From CAZEAC01 sp964510065 (GTDB lineage: Bacteria > Bdellovibrionota_C > UBA2361 > CAIXSY01): 64,000 nt of DNA. Under the pieces are notes generated by a model, which had not been told where the DNA came from, ran no database searches, and saw only the letters and a list, made by a program, of their open reading frames with translations. The stretch is from assembly GCA_964510065.1 (NCBI GenBank), contig CAZEAC010000001.1, positions 62,001 to 126,000 of the forward strand, written 5' to 3'. The position numbers and the translations under genes were made by a program. Of this stretch, positions 62,008 to 64,000 are shown in pieces; position 1 is the first letter of the stretch, and each line of letters starts with the position of its first letter.

Positions 62008-63145
62008 ATGCGAGTGAAATCAAATGAGTCGGCGGTGGTTGTCATAGGCGGTTCTCTCGCCGGTGCAGCAGCGGCGATAACACTTGCATCGCGCGGCATA
62101 GAGACGCGAATAATTGAGAAAGCACGTTTTCCAAGACGCAAAGCCTGTGGCGAGGGGCTCTCGACTCTCGCAAGTCCGCTCCTTGAGAAACTGGGATATA
62201 CCGATTTTGAAAGGGAGTTGAAGGCTCGAGCGCTATACNNNNNNNNNNCGCGGAAATAAGATCAAAGCCTCAATTCATCACGACCGTGCTCTTGCCTGGG
62301 GTATTCAGCGGCAGTGTCTCGATACCAATCTGCTTGCACGCGCATGTGCGGTTGGGCCAGTTGCTTTGCAACAAGAGGATAAAGTTCTCGAAGTTCGGCA
62401 GGATCAGAATGGAGTCCAAGTTATTACTTCGAGTGGTGCGGAGTTTCGCGCGCGCTATTGCGTGGTTGCGTGCGGCGTAAACGAACGGCTCTTGTCGTTT
62501 AATGGGTTCAACTATAGAGAGCCTTCCTTTTCAAGATGCGCAGTAAGCTATTTAGTAAAAGCCGCTGCGCCGGAGCGTATAGTAAGCATTATCGCAAAGA
62601 GAGGTGGCGAGTGTTATCTGACGCCGCTTTCAGAAGATTCTATAAATGTAGCACTCCTTTCAACCGGAAAAATATCTGAGGTGTGGGGTAGTGAAGCTGC
62701 GCGTGAACTGAGTATACGTGAAATGCTTCGTGCACTCTCCATGCAGGTCTCACATATTTCCGATCCAATTGGAGCGAGCGCACTTGGGAGAAGCATCTGC
62801 CAGCCAAGCATGGGCAGAATCTTCGTAACTGGCGACGCGCTTCGTAGTTTTGATCCGATAGGTGGGATGGGAATGACTCATGCGCTTGGTACTGGGATAG
62901 TGGCTGCGGAATCGCTCGCGGCCGTCTTGTACTCCGAAATCTCACCTGATAATGCACGAGAATGCTATCGCGAGGGAGTTCATCGGCTAGCGCGCTCTTG
63001 CGCGGGAATGACCATGTTCTCTGGGCAGTTTGTGCAGAGGCTTTCGATGATTCCCGGGATCTCCCTGCTTGCAAAGTATCTTGGAGGCCCAGCGCATAGA
63101 TTTATTGCCCGGCGCTGTGCTCAATCTTTGGTGCTCAATCTTTGA
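62008..63145 (+). CDS. FAD-dependent oxidoreductase, geranylgeranyl-reductase type (broken by assembly gap)
   Basis: Two frames that together form one flavoprotein. Before the gap, AVVVIGGSLAGAAAAITLASRG is split into an FAD-binding Rossmann GxGxxG-like motif, followed by EKARFPRRKACGEGLS. After it, ALAWGIQRQCLDTNLLARA, then GDALRSFDPIGGMGMTHALG, the second FAD site. The frames differ by one base, so the 10 N do not give the true length. Likely substrates are isoprenoid chains or related quinone or carotenoid compounds. The end RRCAQSLVLNL is intact. About 4 residues seem missing at the gap, by comparison of the flanks. Confidence 0.82.
62239..62248. other. assembly gap (10 N)
   Basis: Ten N bases inside the flavoprotein gene. 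The true length is unknown, and the downstream reading frame is offset by one base from the upstream frame. Confidence 0.99.
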
Positions 63146-63158
63146 ATTTAATCACAGC

Positions 63159-63195
63159 TCCGCAGCAGAATGCTGTGAGAAGTCCGAGTTAACAC
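63159..63195. repeat. short dispersed repeat, copy 2
   Basis: TCCGCAGCAGAATGCTGT, then GAGAAGTCCGAGTTA, matching the block at 20961-20995 with few differences. It lies just after the flavoprotein stop. The CAGCA/TGCTG words can pair in this copy. Confidence 0.55.
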
Positions 63196-63283
63196 CATGA
63201 GTAGTTCCCTTTTTTGAGCCAAGGGGTTTCGCCAGACAGGCGCAGTTGAAAACATTGCGCGAAGGTTGCTTGCGACAAAATTA

Positions 63284-63357
63284 TCGGGGCGAGAGGATTT
63301 GAACCTCCGGCCTCACGGTCCCGAACCGTGCGCTCCACCAGACTGAGCTACGCCCCG
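63284..63357 (-). tRNA. tRNA-Pro (CGG)
   Basis: On the reverse strand, acceptor CGGGGCG pairs with CGCCCCG, the anticodon stem CACGG/CCGTG encloses TTCGGGA (anticodon CGG), and the T-arm is GGAGG-TTCAAAT-CCTCT. CCA is not encoded. It is the second tRNA-Pro of the window, complementing the GGG isoacceptor. Confidence 0.94.
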
Positions 63358-63427
63358 TAAGTGCGAGCGTATACTAGCAAGAGTGCTAGATATATTTCAA
63401 CAGCGCTGGTTTGTGCCCCCAAAATTG

Positions 63428-64000
63428 CTACATCCGCGCAATCGGCGTAATACCAATTAGCTGCAAGCCAATCTGCAAAGTATTTCGAACCGCGAGGAAT
63501 AGCGCGAGACGCGCCCGGGCAACTGCTTTTTCGGTGCCGACTACTCGCAGCGAGCGGTACGCGCTGGAGAAGCTTTTTGCAAGGTCGAGGACAAAGAGCG
63601 CGACATGATACGGCTCACATTCTTCACCGCTCTTTTTAACCGCATCGGGAAAACGGGAAAGCTGCGAGAGCAGGGCATAGGCCACGTCGTCGGTAAGATG
63701 TTTCGCTTCGAAATCTTGGCTGTAGGTAATTCCTTCTTCTTTCGCTTTTATTTCGATCCCGTTGATTCGAGCGAGCGCGTACATGATGTAAGGACCAGTA
63801 TCGCCCTGAAAGCTTAGTGCTTGTTCCCAGTCGAAGTGGAAGTCTTTAATATTGGTGCGGCTTAAATAATCAAAAAAAACTGCGCCCAGCCCGACTGCCT
63901 GCGCGATCTGATCTTCATCTAAGCCCTCGGGGCGTTTCTCAACCTGGCTACGGTAGGCAAGTAACGCTCGTTCCAGCGCTTCTTCCATCAGACTGCTGAG
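63428..64000 (-). CDS. argS: arginyl-tRNA synthetase, C-terminal part (runs off the window)
   Basis: Only the last roughly 190 residues are visible; the 5' end lies beyond base 64000. FHFDWEQALSFQGDTGPYIMYALARI is split here as WEQALSFQGDTGPYIMYA and ALARI, a hallmark of ArgS. The C-terminal DALR anticodon-binding domain (VALFVLDLAKSFSSAYRSLR) and the final NTLQIGLQLIGITPIARM match the family end. It charges tRNA-Arg. A tRNA-Pro gene lies downstream on the same strand. Confidence 0.93.
   Translation of the reverse strand, partial: LSSLMEEALERALLAYRSQVEKRPEGLDEDQIAQAVGLGAVFFDYLSRTNIKDFHFDWEQALSFQGDTGPYIMYALARINGIEIKAKEEGITYSQDFEAKHLTDDVAYALLSQLSRFPDAVKKSGEECEPYHVALFVLDLAKSFSSAYRSLRVVGTEKAVARARLALFLAVRNTLQIGLQLIGITPIARM

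Noticed and set aside
1..64000. CRISPR arrays, rRNA operons, prophage structural genes
   Set aside because: No regularly spaced repeats, no rRNA segments and no phage capsid, tail or terminase genes were seen.

Overview
The window looks like chromosome from a draft assembly of a motile, diderm (Gram-negative), mid-GC bacterium. A run of 10 N at 62239-62248 marks a contig join. Supporting evidence: two flagellins behind a textbook sigma-54 promoter, lipoprotein signal peptides, LolA/LolD/FtsX-type genes, a TonB-dependent receptor, an outer-membrane barrel, and the futalosine menaquinone genes mqnC and mqnD. This mix fits the loose deltaproteobacteria-like lineages, but no marker here fixes the taxon, and I infer no name.

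Layout. 0-9 kb: the start of pheA overlapped by ridA, a secreted protein, bioB, an HDOD protein, a lipoprotein hydrolase, a protein ending in a receiver-like domain, and a Tat-type C45-family acyltransferase. 9-19 kb: membrane and coiled-coil proteins, a methyltransferase, a tightly overlapping aguB-aguA-truncated globin operon (agmatine to putrescine), a beta-helix protein and an outer-membrane barrel. 19-30 kb: an Uup-like ABC-F ATPase, a minus-strand MacB/Lol-type transporter operon with a LolA-like protein, an EamA transporter, an SDR, an inositol-phosphatase-family enzyme and an MGMT-type protein. 30-36.4 kb: parA, parB, folC and a short-chain prenyl synthase on the minus strand, divergent from a plasmid-type RPA-domain replication initiator. 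The roughly 620-bp spacer between parA and rep holds CACGTG and GACATAAG repeats.

36-45 kb: a hydrolase, a lipoprotein, a signal-less lytic transglycosylase, the two flagellins, a sulfatase-superfamily lipoprotein, the divergent pair mqnC/mqnD and two tRNAs. 45-54 kb: a hybrid histidine kinase, YfiR-like and TonB receptor operon, then a small membrane protein and a membrane-anchored FHA protein with a trypsin-like tail. 54-62 kb: thrA, then a C-terminally truncated integron integrase. Divergent from it are five plus-strand orphan genes with long spacers and their own promoters, the most accessory-looking part of the window. 62-64 kb: a geranylgeranyl-reductase-type flavoprotein broken by the assembly gap, a tRNA-Pro, and the 3' part of argS.

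Three copies (plus a scrap) of a 110-145 bp palindromic element with terminal inverted repeats sit next to gene ends, and a second roughly 35-bp dispersed repeat occurs twice. Most genes are ordinary housekeeping. The points most worth following are the rep-parABS-like module in a housekeeping context, the decayed integron-like locus, the palindromic element family and the globin coupled to agmatine catabolism.
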